A stretch of 64,000 nt of DNA. It comes from Didymodactylos carnosus. Lineage: Eukaryota; Rotifera; Eurotatoria; Philodinida; Philodinidae. The stretch covers positions 1 to 64,000 of the forward strand of contig CAJNOQ010000039.1 of assembly GCA_905250885.1 (NCBI GenBank), in the 5' to 3' direction. Each line of letters opens with the position of its first letter. The first letter of the stretch is position 1. Position numbers and translations under genes: made by a program. Of the stretch, positions 12,562-23,689 are shown piece by piece. The notes under the pieces were generated by a model. That model was not told where the DNA came from. It did not search any database and saw only the letters and a list, made by a program, of their open reading frames with translations.

Positions 12562-13318
12562 ATGACAGATAGTCTAATTGCTCAAGAAATTGAAAGACTC
12601 TCCCAATTTTTTTCAAGACAATATTTCGATGATAATGATGACGGTCTGCAGTCGAATACAATCGAAGACAGTTTTATACGATGATGATTTGAACTTGACT
12701 GAAGAACATGTTATTATTCGAGATGTTGTATCCTCCGCTGACGATATAAAAAATGATAAAATAAATATTAATAATCTACGCAAGCGTACTAGAATCGCAT
12801 TTGTACAAATACTTAAACGATGTTCCAATTCTTGTGGGCTTCCTTTTAATTCAGACGTCAATATTAAATTACTTGAAATACCCAGTGCTGAGTTGATCCA
12901 CTTTGCTTCGAACAAAACATTATCATTAAGACGGGTGCCACTGGAAATGAACGGTCACGTTCGAAAAGTCTCGGTTATGCTGCCCACGAATGTTTTTATT
13001 GGCAATATTGTAGTTACTAGATACTTGAAAATGCATGATGGCATTCTTGATACTGTTACTACCGCTACAAATCCTGATCTATTTATTACGTCAACCACAT
13101 CTGAACTTCTCTCCGATACTGATAATATGGTCACGTCAATGTATTCAGTTAATCTCATGGTTAAGAACGTATCTGAAAATATTCGCTATTCGCACAACAA
13201 AGACAATTCCGAGATCAAACCCTCTTTTTGGTGGCCTATAATTAATCATTTTGCTCCACTTAGTTCCCTCGTCATTTGCGCGTTTCTTCTCATATTTGTT
13301 CTCACCATGTATTTATAG
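12562..13318 (+). CDS. Unknown protein with C-terminal membrane anchor
   Basis: I do not recognise this gene. An open frame from about 12578 to the stop at 13316-13318 encodes ~245 residues. It has an acidic N-terminal part (YDDDLNLTEEHVIIRDVV), a basic patch (NLRKRTRIAFVQILKR), a mixed beta-rich middle and a hydrophobic C-terminal segment (APLSSLVICAFLLIFVLTMYL) that ends the protein, as in tail-anchored proteins. The first in-frame ATG is at 12629. A better placed ATG at 12562, just below a TATA box, opens a different frame giving MTDSLIAQEIERLSQFFSRQ and an acidic stretch before a stop near 12684. Both frames look protein-like, so a frameshift or an unrecognised splice between about 12620 and 12685 is likely. 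The true start is unresolved. Confidence 0.5.
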
Positions 13319-14128
13319 TGTAGGAAGTAGTGGGATAAAAACATTTATAATCCATGACGAAATATGATCAAATCGTACAACGAGAGGCAGGGTTTGTTCG
13401 AAAAGAACATATACCTTTGTTTTCTGCGTTGTACATTAGAATTAGCTTTCGCAGTTTTCAAAGACTGTTAATAGATTAACAAACTGTCGAGAGTTTAATG
13501 TAACCGTACGCCTACACAGATTTTCCAAACACGGACGGGCGAAAGGGGCTCAAAGGGTTAAAACTCAATTTTTTATTTAACGTTCAAAAACTGCTTTTTT
13601 TGTTTAATTTTGCGTGCTGATTGCGTTTATTTTAAATGCAAAAGATGTTATCTTGGCAAAAATTTCATTTTGGATCCAAGTTTTTCGTAATTTTAGCTTT
13701 CTTGCTTATTTTGTGGCACATTTTCTGACAGCGATTAAAAATACTATTAATAAACTAAACTTATTTATCAATATTTAGCTATATTACCCGGTCACTTCAA
13801 TTCGATTCACTGAACTTTCATAGGAAAATAGTTCATCGAAAATATTTTTTGGCTCTTTGTTCATGGTTTTCCTCCTCAAAAAGAGCTTTCCTATGCACTA
13901 TTTCGGCTCTGCTATCGTCTTCGTACTGTACAGTAAAAAGATTTCGATAAGTAATTTTCGATGAAATTCCTTTTTGATGAAAGTTCGCAGTATCCTTGAA
14001 TTCATGGGAGAGAGAGAATCATGCAAGTTTTTGACGAGTGTAGGTTACAGGAGATAAGTCACGAACCGTCCTCTAGGTGTAACAGTCAGTTTTAATATGC
14101 AGAATGTGTTTTCGTTTAGTACTTTATC
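13319..14128. other. Non-coding, nothing recognised
   Basis: Downstream flank of the 12.6-kb gene. No exon or repeat could be supported. Confidence 0.4.
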
Positions 14129-14802
14129 ATGAATCTCAGACAAACAGTCGATCCCACTGGATATCATGTAACATTAAATTGTGGACAAATAAATTTAAGT
14201 TATCGTTATGTTGCAGAGCAACAATGTGTACGGAGTAGAAGACATTTACCAGCAATATAGAATGAGAATCACAACGTTGCTGAAAGAATTTTGCTTTGAT
14301 TAATGAAAGGTGAGTCTTGACAAAACAGGTTAACCGATGCAGTGACAAATAACTACTTTTTCTTAGGAGGTCGAAATGATTATGTTAGTGCAACAGGTAG
14401 AGAGACAATTCGCGTTCACATTGTGCCTGCCTTCGACGTCTTTACCAAGTGAGTAAACATACTAATTGAATTCTGTCCTTTGAATATTACTTGCTCGTTT
14501 TAAATACTATACATTCAAAAACGAAAGACTAAGAATGGTTCTGCTTTGCTTCCTTTCAGTTGAATCAACGATATCGTACCTCGTACCTGCCACTCTATTA
14601 AAGGTACTGAATTTAAATACAAACATCGTTGTTGGATGGGACGGCATCATAGAACAAGCGCAAGAATCAAGCGCCCGACATTAAATTTAATGTAAATGAA
14701 AAGCCGGGATACAATTTTACAACCAGTGAAGGTCGTCGAATAAATCTGACTGGAGAATGTACATTTGGGATGTCGTTCGTGAACCTGAATGTGTATGATT
14801 AG
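14129..14802 (+). pseudogene. Possible degraded multi-exon host gene
   Basis: The pieces look coding but do not join cleanly. One begins at the ATG at 14129 (MNLRQTVDPTGYHVTLNCGQ). A second follows an acceptor near 14366 and ends at the strong donor GTGAGT near 14450 (RNDYVSATGRETIRVHIVPA). A third follows TTTCAG near 14560 and closes at the stop at 14800-14802 (KFNVNEKPGYNF, then INLTGECTFGMSFVNLNVYD). A good donor (AAAGGTGAGT) lies near 14307. Reading frames conflict between pieces and stops occur before the first donor, so this is either a relic or a gene with splice sites I could not resolve. No family was recognised. Confidence 0.3.
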
Positions 14803-14845
14803 ATAATGAGAATGAACAAATAATTATTTACTTTTTCTTTCTTAC

Positions 14846-15305
14846 GAGGGAAGGTCCCTTCATGTCCAGTCGTTTTTATCTTGTTCTCTGGAGACATGTC
14901 TTAAGTGAAGAGATTCTGATCTGTCGAGTGTAGGGCATGTCGAATTATCTATAGGATAAAGTTTTCCGATCTACCAAATAGTTTAGATTGAGGTATGAAA
15001 GTTTTACTAATAATTTTACGATAACCTGAAACAGTATTTTAGTTAATAAAACTTTCATACCTCAATCTAAACTATTTGGTAGATCGGCAAACTTTGTCCT
15101 ATAGATAATTCGATATGCCCTACAATAGACAAATCAGAATCTCTTAACCTAAGACAAGTCTCCAGAGACCGGCTATCCACAGATCTATGGTGATAGCATC
15201 TAGCAGCCAAAATGAATATCAGATTTGGGATCAACATCAAATATTACCTTTAATCAATTAACGTTCAAGGTAAAAACGACTGAACACGTGAGGACCTTCT
15301 CCCGT
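14846..15305. mobile_element. Foldback element with unequal arms
   Basis: The left arm begins GGGAAGGTCC (14848) and the right arm ends GGACCTTCTCCC (15303). Next to these the arms share CAGTCGTTTTTA, and the inner ~100 bp around TAGTTTAGATTGAGGTATGA is nearly perfect on both sides of a ~40-nt loop at 15015-15052. The right arm has ~80 extra bp near 15165-15265 that the left arm lacks. No convincing target duplication was found. There is no coding capacity. Confidence 0.7.
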
Positions 15306-17414
15306 TAATCTCTTTTTCGTACCCGATGTTGTTTTTGCTTTTCATCTGCGATTCATATTGAACTGTTATTTTCTAACTGAACGGTGATGACTTTTCAGAG
15401 ATTAACCTGCTAATTCGTGTGTAAAGACTTTGTGTTTTTATTTGTTCATTCGTATCATAAACTGTCTTTCCATAGTAGATGATCGTATGCTAAGTGAATA
15501 TCGACTATTATAGTGCCTAATGTACTGATTATAGTGGATCATCAGCAGTCAGGAGCGAGATTGCTATTAGTTACTGTTCGCTTGTACTTATTTAAAATTA
15601 GTCGTCGTTTTCTTTCTTTCATATCAGATATATTTCGGATCAAGTTGGTGCAGACTGATCTGCATCATGTCAACTGATATACATGATATTGATGTGAAAC
15701 TAGTAGTGCGATTAAAGACAGCTAATTCTTCATTTTTTCATCCAATGGTTAAGCTCGTTCATCTTATTCATAATGGACTTGTATAGACAAACAATATATT
15801 TTCCATCTAGACTTGAGAACTGTCAAGCCTCACTGGGAAATTTGAATCAGAAATTCTCAAGAATCGAACAAGTTTTGTGGAAAATTAAAAAGAATGTTGT
15901 TTGGAAAAGGAAGTACAAGCTGGCACAATTTCAAAAAATAACTGTTCATTCCTGCGTTAATAGATCAGGGCTAAAATCTTTTAAAAATCACTAAAGAGTG
16001 ATGTTAATTGTTCTTCACGTGACTTGTTTCAACACACACCTTTCGGAAAAGAGTAAGAAATATTAAAATAAAGTCCTTTATAATCAACTGTGTCAGTGTA
16101 ATCTAAAGTGATGAAGATTTCGTTGTGCTAACATAACTCCGTTCGATTGTTAAATGTGGAACACCATTTTAGAAAGTATGCCGTAGAAAACGATACAAAA
16201 GGGGAAAACAGTACACTCAATACAGTAGTCGTTTTTGAAATTGGACTTAAACAATCTTGCGGTATCTTACAACGTCTAGAACTATTTTCCCAACATTTGT
16301 TGGTAATTGCCTTTTGCATTCCTTGCCGCTCATTTCCACAAAATTGAAATAACTAATAAAAAATGGTACTGCAAACAAGCAGTTATTCTTGAAAAAGGTA
16401 AGAAATATTCTGTTTTATATGACTTTCATAGATAGTAAAAGTAGTAAAATACTCATTTTTGGCACATGCTTTTACTAACAGAAATACACGAAAATAAATA
16501 GAATGGAATTTTTCTTGTACTGTTTTAGAAAACAGATCTCTTGGAATAGTCTCGGTAAAACGATATAAATTATAAGGTTCTGCGCCGCGTATGTTTTACT
16601 GTTTCAACAATGTTGTCCCAAAACGCAACAAAACCACGCAGTGGTTCTCGCTTCAAACTTACCAGGCTGATTTAATAATCAACAATTGATAACCGAGCGA
16701 AGTTATCATTTTCGAACCAGATTCTTTGTCTAAACACTTACCAACAAGAAGCTGTTGTTTCGATTAACGCAAGTTAAAAAGAATTTAATTAACTCTAATA
16801 TTGGCACCAGTTTGAACATTATTGAGATGCTTACCATTACTTATCTAAACTAGTGCTATTTTAAATTTGTTTTAACGCATAGAGCTATGCTGACTTCAAT
16901 TTTCGTATTTGCAGCCCAAAAATTATTTTCAAACTTTGTTTGGTTGTTTCCTGCTAGCCGTCAATTTTTCCCGTCAAAAATGGCCGCCGTTATATAAATA
17001 TAAAAAAGGAAAGAACAAATTTGATTGATCAATTTTTTTGAAATCCAGTTCGTAGAAAAATCAATCAAAGAGAAATCGCTCTGCAATTGAAAGGTTGACT
17101 ACGTCTGTTGCTAAATTATCATCTTTTCTCATTGGTTTGTATCATTTCAGTGAGAAAATATGAGGACACTCGTGTTTTTCTTTTCTCTTAAGAATTTCTG
17201 TTTCACATATGTTATCACTGTCCGTTATATGCAATACTATTTTCCAATGTGCCGCACCATAATAAGTATAGAGTTACATAAAAGAACATGAACACACTTC
17301 TTGTGATACAAAGGGGGATTTTCTGCATGAGAAAAAGAAATAAATAGAATCACTCTGTATTTTGTTTCAGCTCACTGTATAACTGAGTCGTCAGTAAACA
17401 AGATAGCTTGTTTG
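15306..17414. other. Non-coding, nothing recognised
   Basis: Long AT-rich interval with short chance frames only. No domain or splice-consistent exon was seen. Confidence 0.4.
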
Positions 17415-17526
17415 CATCATGTTTCCGAAGAAAAAATCGGGTAAAACATAATGAACATGTTAGCTTGACCGTGCTGGGGTCATATTATATTATGTTCTCG
17501 AAGAAAAGTCCGAGTAAAACATAATG
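17415..17526. repeat. Two copies of a ~40-bp hairpin motif
   Basis: Copies at 17415-17453 and 17487-17526 share the form ATTATGTTCTCGAAGAAAAG followed by TCCGAGTAAAACATAAT. The outer halves (ATTATGTT..CTCG and CGAG..AACATAAT) are complementary, making an imperfect hairpin. Two more copies lie at 35.6 and 36.0 kb. Confidence 0.5.
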
Positions 17527-17549
17527 TAAAGTAGTCTGAGAAAACGTTA

Positions 17550-18110
17550 CGTAACCTTTGCAAGCCTCTGGATCGGAGTGCCCAAATCCACTCTTTCGAA
17601 ATCAGGAGCTCTTCATTAATAATCAGGAGATGATGACAAAAAATCAGGAGCAAAATCAGGAGATTTTTTTTCTAAATCGGAAGAAAAACATGAGTATCAG
17701 GCAGTTTTTTTCTTGTGCAAGCAAAAGTAAAAATCCAGTAACTTTTTCCCAAAAAGTTTTTTTGAAATATTCTTAGATAGAACAGTATTATCATTTGTTA
17801 CAGACTGCAGTACGCATTGAAGAAGAGGATTTTCATCCACTGGATTTTGAAGTGCACTAATTTCATCTTCTTATGATGAGAACATTCGATAAGCATACAG
17901 CGGACTCTTTCAATGTACAATTATTTAGATTCTTGATCCGGAAATGCTGTTTCTGAAACTGATAATCTCAGTTTTGGAAAAAACAAAATTGATGCAGGAA
18001 AACAATTGAAAATCAGCTCCTGAAATCCGAAGATTTCATGAGGAGAAAGGTCTAAAAATCTGGAGTCTCTTAGCCAAATCAGGCGATTTGGACATTCTGC
18101 CCACGAAAAA
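17550..18110. repeat. AATCAGGAG-rich element relic
   Basis: AATCAGGAG occurs four times between 17600 and 17665, and CTCCTGAAATC/AATCAGGCGATTTGG words occur near 18015-18085. The outer ends GGAGTGCCCAAATCC (17574) and GATTTGGACATTCTGCC (18085) are roughly complementary, suggesting an old nonautonomous element of ~530 bp. The boundaries are tentative. Confidence 0.3.
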
Positions 18111-18621
18111 CGTTAAACGTTGATTGAGACTTTTTTGAAGAAGATCTCTTTACAGTGTATCTCGGGCTAGGTACTTCACAGTAAAAATTTGAGCTCGAAA
18201 TATTGAGTCTTCCCTCAATATACCTTAAGATTAAGGGTCAAGAATGGGCTTCGCCGTTTCCTAAATTTCTCTGCCATTTCAAACGCTAGAGAGCTCGGGT
18301 TGGTTTTAATAATGTAGCCTAGATCCGGGGCTACAACCTGACAGAGTCCGACTTTCTTTTTGTGTTGTAGTATCTTCTTTTTTAAGCTTACTTTATAAGA
18401 TATGATAAGAATAGGGTGTATATTGTAAAACAGTTGAACCTCATGAGATATTAAACGTAAAATCGAAACTTTCGGCTCTCTCAAATTGTAGCGCTGATCA
18501 TTCCCTTCATTTTGGGACCAACCTCAGCTTTCTAGCGTTTAAAATGATGCAGAATTTTGGGAAATACAGAAATGTGAAGACAAAAATCCATATCATGAGA
18601 AAAACGCAAAAGAAGTTTTCT

Positions 18622-19026
18622 AAAAAAGTTGATTTTCGTCAAATTTTTCGATTTTTTGATTTATAGTGTGTCAGATAGAGCAAAGTGTGGGCTGTCGAAC
18701 ACAGTATAATTTATTTATTTATTTTATCATGACTTTTGAAGATGTTACATAATTTTTTTGGAACCTCATATTCTACAAAATAACATTTTCTCGAAAAAAT
18801 GTGAAGACAAAAAACCATATTATGAGGAAAACGCAAAAGAAGTTTTGGAAGTGTAATTCAAGACTTTTTCTACGGTAAATTGGTGTAAAAAGAAGTTTTG
18901 AGTGATTTCACGTAGATTATGGATTAGAAGGAATTGAATGGAGGGGTTCAAAGGCGTATGGCGAAAACTTTTGTTTATTCCATAGGTTATGTCGTGATCA
19001 CCGTGAAATCAATTAGGACTGCACCT
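18622..19026 (+). repeat. Left terminal inverted repeat of the MULE
   Basis: The outer edge is AAAAAAGTTGATTTTCGTCA and the inner edge is GAAATCAATTAGGACTGCAC. It pairs with 21524-21928. Confidence 0.85.
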
Positions 19027-19565
19027 ATAATCCGAATGAAATCATCGGAATTTATATCAATAAATTTATATCATATAATAATACCACTTCCAAAATATTT
19101 AAACCAAATCAAAACATGTTGAACTCCTCATACATGAAAATAGTTTGCGAAAAGTTTATTAACTGGTGTCTTCAAAACAATGTAAAGAAAAAAATAAGAA
19201 GATCACAACTAGTTAGAAAATGATATCATAATAATATGTCATAAAAACTACATATGAGTAATCTAGGATAAATGATGGTGAGGTAGGAAAAACTAATCAT
19301 CGCCTCCCGGTTCATAATCACTGCATGCGACATCTTGCGACCGGTTCAATGCATTTAAATTATTAGAAATATCACCAAAACTATCATCATTTAGATTTAG
19401 GACAAATGGAATTTTATCATCATTTTCGCTTGAAGAGATATTAGTAGCAGCAGCAGTTGTTGTTGTTGTTTTTGCTCGTTTTAAACGTCTTTTTTTCACT
19501 TTCGGAGTAAAAGATTTCCTCACTTCATCAAGTCGAGTGAAACATTGAGCAGAATAATAACCCAT

Positions 19566-19728
19566 AGACGAGATGATGCTTGTAAATAATTTATCTAAAG
19601 AATCAAATTGGAATTGAATACATAATTGCAAGCAAAGACCGTTTATGACGTAACTCACGCTTCGTATGATTGACAAAGTTCCTATTCCAGACGAGATGAT
19701 GCTTGTAAATAATTTATCTAAAGAATCA
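19566..19728. repeat. 40-bp duplication flanking an 83-nt templated insert
   Basis: AGACGAGATGATGCTTGTAA plus the next 20 bases occurs at 19566-19605 and again at 19689-19728. Between them, 19606-19688 is identical base for base to 23553-23635 in the same orientation. The period is 123 bp, so the transposase frame is kept and the peptide DSLDKLFTSIISS is doubled. Confidence 0.85.
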
Positions 19729-20102
19729 TAGCCATCGTTGTAAATGATTGTCGATAGGCCCAATGCAATACGGAGAATTGTTGACGAACAGTAATGATGC
19801 TAAAGGACCATCGGGCACAATAATGAGTGGAAAACCTCGTTGGCATTTTGAGAGCTACCATCTAACACACGGGCTAAACTAGTGTGAGAACATAACTCTT
19901 CGAACACTGGCTTGATCAGATCTAAGCATGCTTGTGGAATGTTGGATTTTGTATTGTAAGTATTTATGTACTTTCGCATCACCATCTCCAATATAAGAAA
20001 CATAAATAATTTTATATTTTGATAAAGACTGACAAAACATTTCATGGATCATCTCTTTTCCTATTTCACTCGATGTTCCTGAATTAGAAAGACTTTTACT
20101 TA

Positions 20103-20440
20103 GGGCAGTCCAAAAGTAGTGACGGAGGCTCTTTTTTTTCTTGTATATCAATGAAAAAAATTTTCTTTTTTACCACTAGATAGAGCAGCATGTTTCCGAG
20201 AAGCAATGAGCATGTTACCGAGAAGAAATCACATGTAGATGGTTTTTTTCACTATTGCTACCAGCCAGACTACCGCAAAAAAGTTTTTGTCGGAATTTTA
20301 TTACTATGTTCTTAGTTGGATATTGATCAAATAGCATAGAAAGATAGAGCGAAACATGCTCTATCTAGTAGTGAAAAAGAAAATTTTTTCCATTGATATA
20401 CAAGAAAAAAAGAGCCTCCGCCACTACTTTTGGACTGCCC
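20103..20440. mobile_element. TA-flanked MITE (Tc1/mariner-like) nested in the MULE
   Basis: 338 bp with ~85-bp inverted arms. It begins GGGCAGTCCAAAAGTAGTG, ends CACTACTTTTGGACTGCCC, and is bordered by TA on each side (20101-20102, 20441-20442). The arms share CTTGTATATCAATG and TAGATAGAGCA. TA flanks suggest the Tc1/mariner superfamily. It lies between a GTAAGC donor and a TTCAG acceptor of the transposase gene, so it occupies an intron. Confidence 0.78.
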
Positions 20441-21523
20441 TAAGTATGATAAAGTAGTATTCAATTCATAACAGCTTACCTGTATAATTCAGTTGGCATT
20501 CATGGTTCTCCTGAAAAGTACGAAATAGATCAGAACTCACTTGACGTAGACTTTCTGCTCCTTGACATTTAGAGCACTTTTTAGAACACCAATTAGTATC
20601 TACAATTTTTGGACATGTTGTTGTTGATCACAAAGCTGAGATTCCATGAACGCTGGAAAATCCTCGAGTGAGCCACGCACCGTCTCTACTTATTATTAAA
20701 TTTCGTACACCACCAGCTTCAACGACTGCTTCTTCAACGCAGCTATCATTGATTGTTCTTGAGCTTTTTCCACATAATTTAAAATAAATTCTTGTGCTTC
20801 ACGATACTTTTGTTCCTGCACTGGTGGTGGTAGATTTAAAGCACCTAGTGATTTCGTTAATCCATTACAACCTAAACCACATAAAGTACCACCAACCGCT
20901 AATCGAACATTTATATCATGATGTCTACTATTTGGTGTTTGTGGTGATGAACATAAATGAGTGAGAAATCCACAACTATGACATTTAAATCCAAGTTGCA
21001 TGTACAAACCATTTCGTTCTTTAACAGATACAGATCCATCCCATAAATTGTTGCATTCAGAACATAAAAACTGTTGTAGTAATGAGATTAAAGAATTTAG
21101 ATGAATAATTAAATAAAATTCATATTATCTTCAATATTTTCTATGCTTGATGTGGACTGATTTTGTACTAAATTCGTTGATTCTTCGTTGATGTCTGATG
21201 ACGATGAATAACCACGCTTCCTGTTTAGATTTTCCGGCCGAATTTGTTTGATAATCTTCTATTTTTTTTTTTGTAACTAATACTTCTTTTACCCATTGAA
21301 ACGTTTATTGTTATGACAAAAAGTATGCGTTATTATAGGTATTGCCGTTCAATACAAGAAGTGATGAGAGATGTATATCGCGTTTATTTTATACGTGAGT
21401 AAAAATAAACAAAGACAGTATCTCGACTAGATGAACAAGAGAAAGTTGAGAACAAGAACGAACGAATCTAACTAGAGCGACGAACAACAACAACAGGAGT
21501 GATCACACATATATATGTGAAGA

Positions 21524-21928
21524 AGGTGCAGTCCTAATTGATTTCACGGTGATCACGACATAACCTATGGAATAAACAAAAGTTTTCGCCATACGCCTTT
21601 GAACCCCTCCATTCAATTCCTTCTAATCCATAATCTACGTGAAATCACTCAAAACTTCTTTTTACACCAATTTACCGTAGAAAAAGTCTTGAATTACACT
21701 TCCAAAACTTCTTTTGCGTTTTCCTCATAATATGGTTTTTTGTCTTCACATTTTTTCGAGAAAATGTTATTTTGTAGAATATGAGGTTCCAAAAAAATTA
21801 TGTAACATCTTCAAAAGTCATGATAAAATAAATAAATAAATTATACTGTGTTCGACAGCCCACACTTTGCTCTATCTGACACACTATAAATCAAAAAATC
21901 GAAAAACTTGACGAAAATCAACTTTTTT
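21524..21928 (-). repeat. Right terminal inverted repeat of the MULE
   Basis: Starts AGGTGCAGTCCTAATTGATT and ends GAAAATCAACTTTTTT; reverse complement of 18622-19026. Confidence 0.85.
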
Positions 21929-22774
21929 TGCCATTTTCAAGCCTTTCCAGTTTGTAGAGGATACGTTGAAGTATTTGTTCTGACGTTTTCTCAGCTTACT
22001 TCCATTATTTGGCTGAGAAAAAACTAAATTACTTTAAAAAATGTTATTACGTTTATAAGCACGGGCCTATTATTAAAAAACTTCTTATCTATTCTCTATT
22101 CATCAATGATGAATCGATGGAAAACTTGGTTCTTGTCTGCATCGACAGGGAAATGTACGGAGAATATTTACTGCAAGACAATATGCAAAAGTTTGGTAGA
22201 GAATTAAATTCCTCTTTGTTTGTCTATTCTACTTTTCCCGTTTTCGAAGGTTGAATCTAATTCAATGTTTGCTTACTTTTAGATTTAATAATGATTTCGT
22301 ATTATTGTTGCTATTAATCAACCTTATTTGAAAAGCGTTGAACTATTCTCTAACATACACCCTACTTTCTGCTTCGAGTCAGCCACCTCCTCTTAGCCTA
22401 TCACTGGTAGTACAGATTTGGAAAAAATATCATTCGAGAGTGTAAGAGAGGTAGATGAAGCAGCTGAGGTATTTTTTCGATATATTTTAGTTATTAAGTA
22501 ATGAGTGCCAAAAGTTGAACATATTTTTAATAACTTTTCTATGAGATAATTAATTATCACGTGATGCTCCACATACATTCAGTATGAACAGTGCAGAGTG
22601 ACTCATTAAATAGTCACGTGCTACTTATCAGTCTATACTTCTGTATAGTTTGATGTATTTATGGTCTGAAAGATTACTGCCGATAGAATCCATCGATATG
22701 TTTACTACTAGAGCACTACAGAGTTCTAATCGTGTTCAAGGGAATCAAACGGTGTATAAAATATTTTTAAGATA
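21929..22774. other. Flank of the MULE, no gene supported
   Basis: An 81-codon plus-strand open frame (22009-22254) reads as possible protein (LVLVCIDREMYGEYLLQDNM), but it has no recognisable domain, splice context or promoter. I do not call it a gene. Confidence 0.3.
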
Positions 22775-22851
22775 CGTTTCACTCGGTCGGGTTTCTAATT
22801 TGCCCGTAGGGTAGTTGGTATCTAGTTCTTTAAACCGACCAAGTGAAACTA
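22775..22851. repeat. 20-bp inverted repeat hairpin
   Basis: CGTTTCACTCGGTCGGGTTT (22775-22794) pairs with AAACCGACCAAGTGAAACTA (22832-22851) with three mismatches and a 37-nt loop. It may be a very small MITE. Confidence 0.45.
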
Positions 22852-23552
22852 GCATGCACTTGTTATGCACCGAAAACTGTTATTAAATGTACGTAAAATA
22901 TGGCATGGCATGTGAATGGCAGCGTTGAATGCACTGTTCACCCACTCAATATGCACTGCGATGCTTTGAGATACACAAACTCTACTTTTTTTTGGTTTCT
23001 CTGTCGTATCTGTATTTGAAAAATAAAAAATAAAACCCTTACTTTGCCATTTTATTTTCATTGTGTGAATTATTAGAAGAAGACTGCAGTTTACTGATTC
23101 TGTTTGAATCTATTGCTTTAGATAAAAGTGAACATAATGAGTGTGAACAAATTTGTTTTACTGCTCGTTATACTATACTAACTATATTATACAGATTGGT
23201 AATTAAACCGTGTGCATGTGGTAGGCATCTCCAAGAGTGGCTAAATGGAATGCTTACAAGAACATAGCCTTATTCCTCATTCGACTTTGTTGTTCGAAAA
23301 TGTTTTACTTTATTATTCAAAAAATTTATTTATAATCGCAGAATGCCTTATGATGACTTCTGTATGAAGCCGGAAAGGTTGCATTCTTATTTTGCACTTT
23401 GTTAAAGTTTAAATTAATTCAATACGTTAAAACCCGAAAAATCTGTCATAAATTGATATATCGAACACTATATCGATGTATACAGTGTGCAGCTCAAGAA
23501 ATGATGATGTTTTATGAGCAGAAAACCGCGATTGAATAGTGAGCATTGAGAA

Positions 23553-23635
23553 AATTGGAATTGAATACATAATTGCAAGCAAAGACCGTTTATGACGTAA
23601 CTCACGCTTCGTATGATTGACAAAGTTCCTATTCC
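23553..23635 (+). repeat. 83-nt block also present inside the MULE transposase
   Basis: Identical to 19606-19688, starting AATTGGAATTGAATACATAA and ending AAAGTTCCTATTCC. Nothing else from the MULE is found here, so this is either the donor or a second recipient of the copied block. Confidence 0.85.
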
Positions 23636-23689
23636 TATACCACAATAATATACTCAGAATATCTATTTGTTTTCATCACGTCTTTCAAT

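Larger units (their letters stand above)
19293..21060 (-). pseudogene. Mutator-like transposase remnant of the MULE
   Basis: Reading 21060 downwards, the N-terminal domain shows CxxC pairs (LGFKCHSCGFL) and the conserved GCNGLTKSLGALNLPPPVQE. It continues with SRDGAWLTRGFSS and NYTG before a GTAAGC donor (near 20477). The next part has YIGDGDAKVHKYL, then IPQACLDLIKPVFEELC, VLDGSSQNANEVFHSLL, and the C-terminus YNDGYDSLDKLFTSIISS followed by a basic tail (KVKKRRLKRAK). These match the Mutator-like transposase domain family (Pfam PF20700, as I recall it). It is decayed: an in-frame TGA sits in the SAL/STTT region, the central ~200 residues between the YIGDGD box and the LDLIKPVFEEL part are deleted, and the frame changes there. 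A 123-bp in-frame insertion sits near the C-terminus. Confidence 0.72.
18622..21928. mobile_element. Mutator-like (MULE) DNA transposon with 405-bp terminal inverted repeats
   Basis: The left TIR 18622-19026 and right TIR 21524-21928 have the same length and look almost identical; I noticed one difference (AAATTTTTCG versus AAGTTTTTCG near the outer edge). Long TIRs are typical of MULEs, and the interior encodes a decayed Mutator-like transposase on the minus strand. A 9-11-bp target duplication was not evident. Near-identical TIRs suggest recent movement or gene conversion. A ~48-bp piece of the TIR (18799-18848) is repeated just outside the left end at 18571-18620. Confidence 0.8.

Noticed and set aside
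17558-17776. Plus-strand frame with repeated NQE
   Set aside because: It is translation of AATCAGGAG repeats.
22009-22254. 81-codon frame next to the MULE
   Set aside because: It looks somewhat protein-like but has no domain, splice or promoter support.
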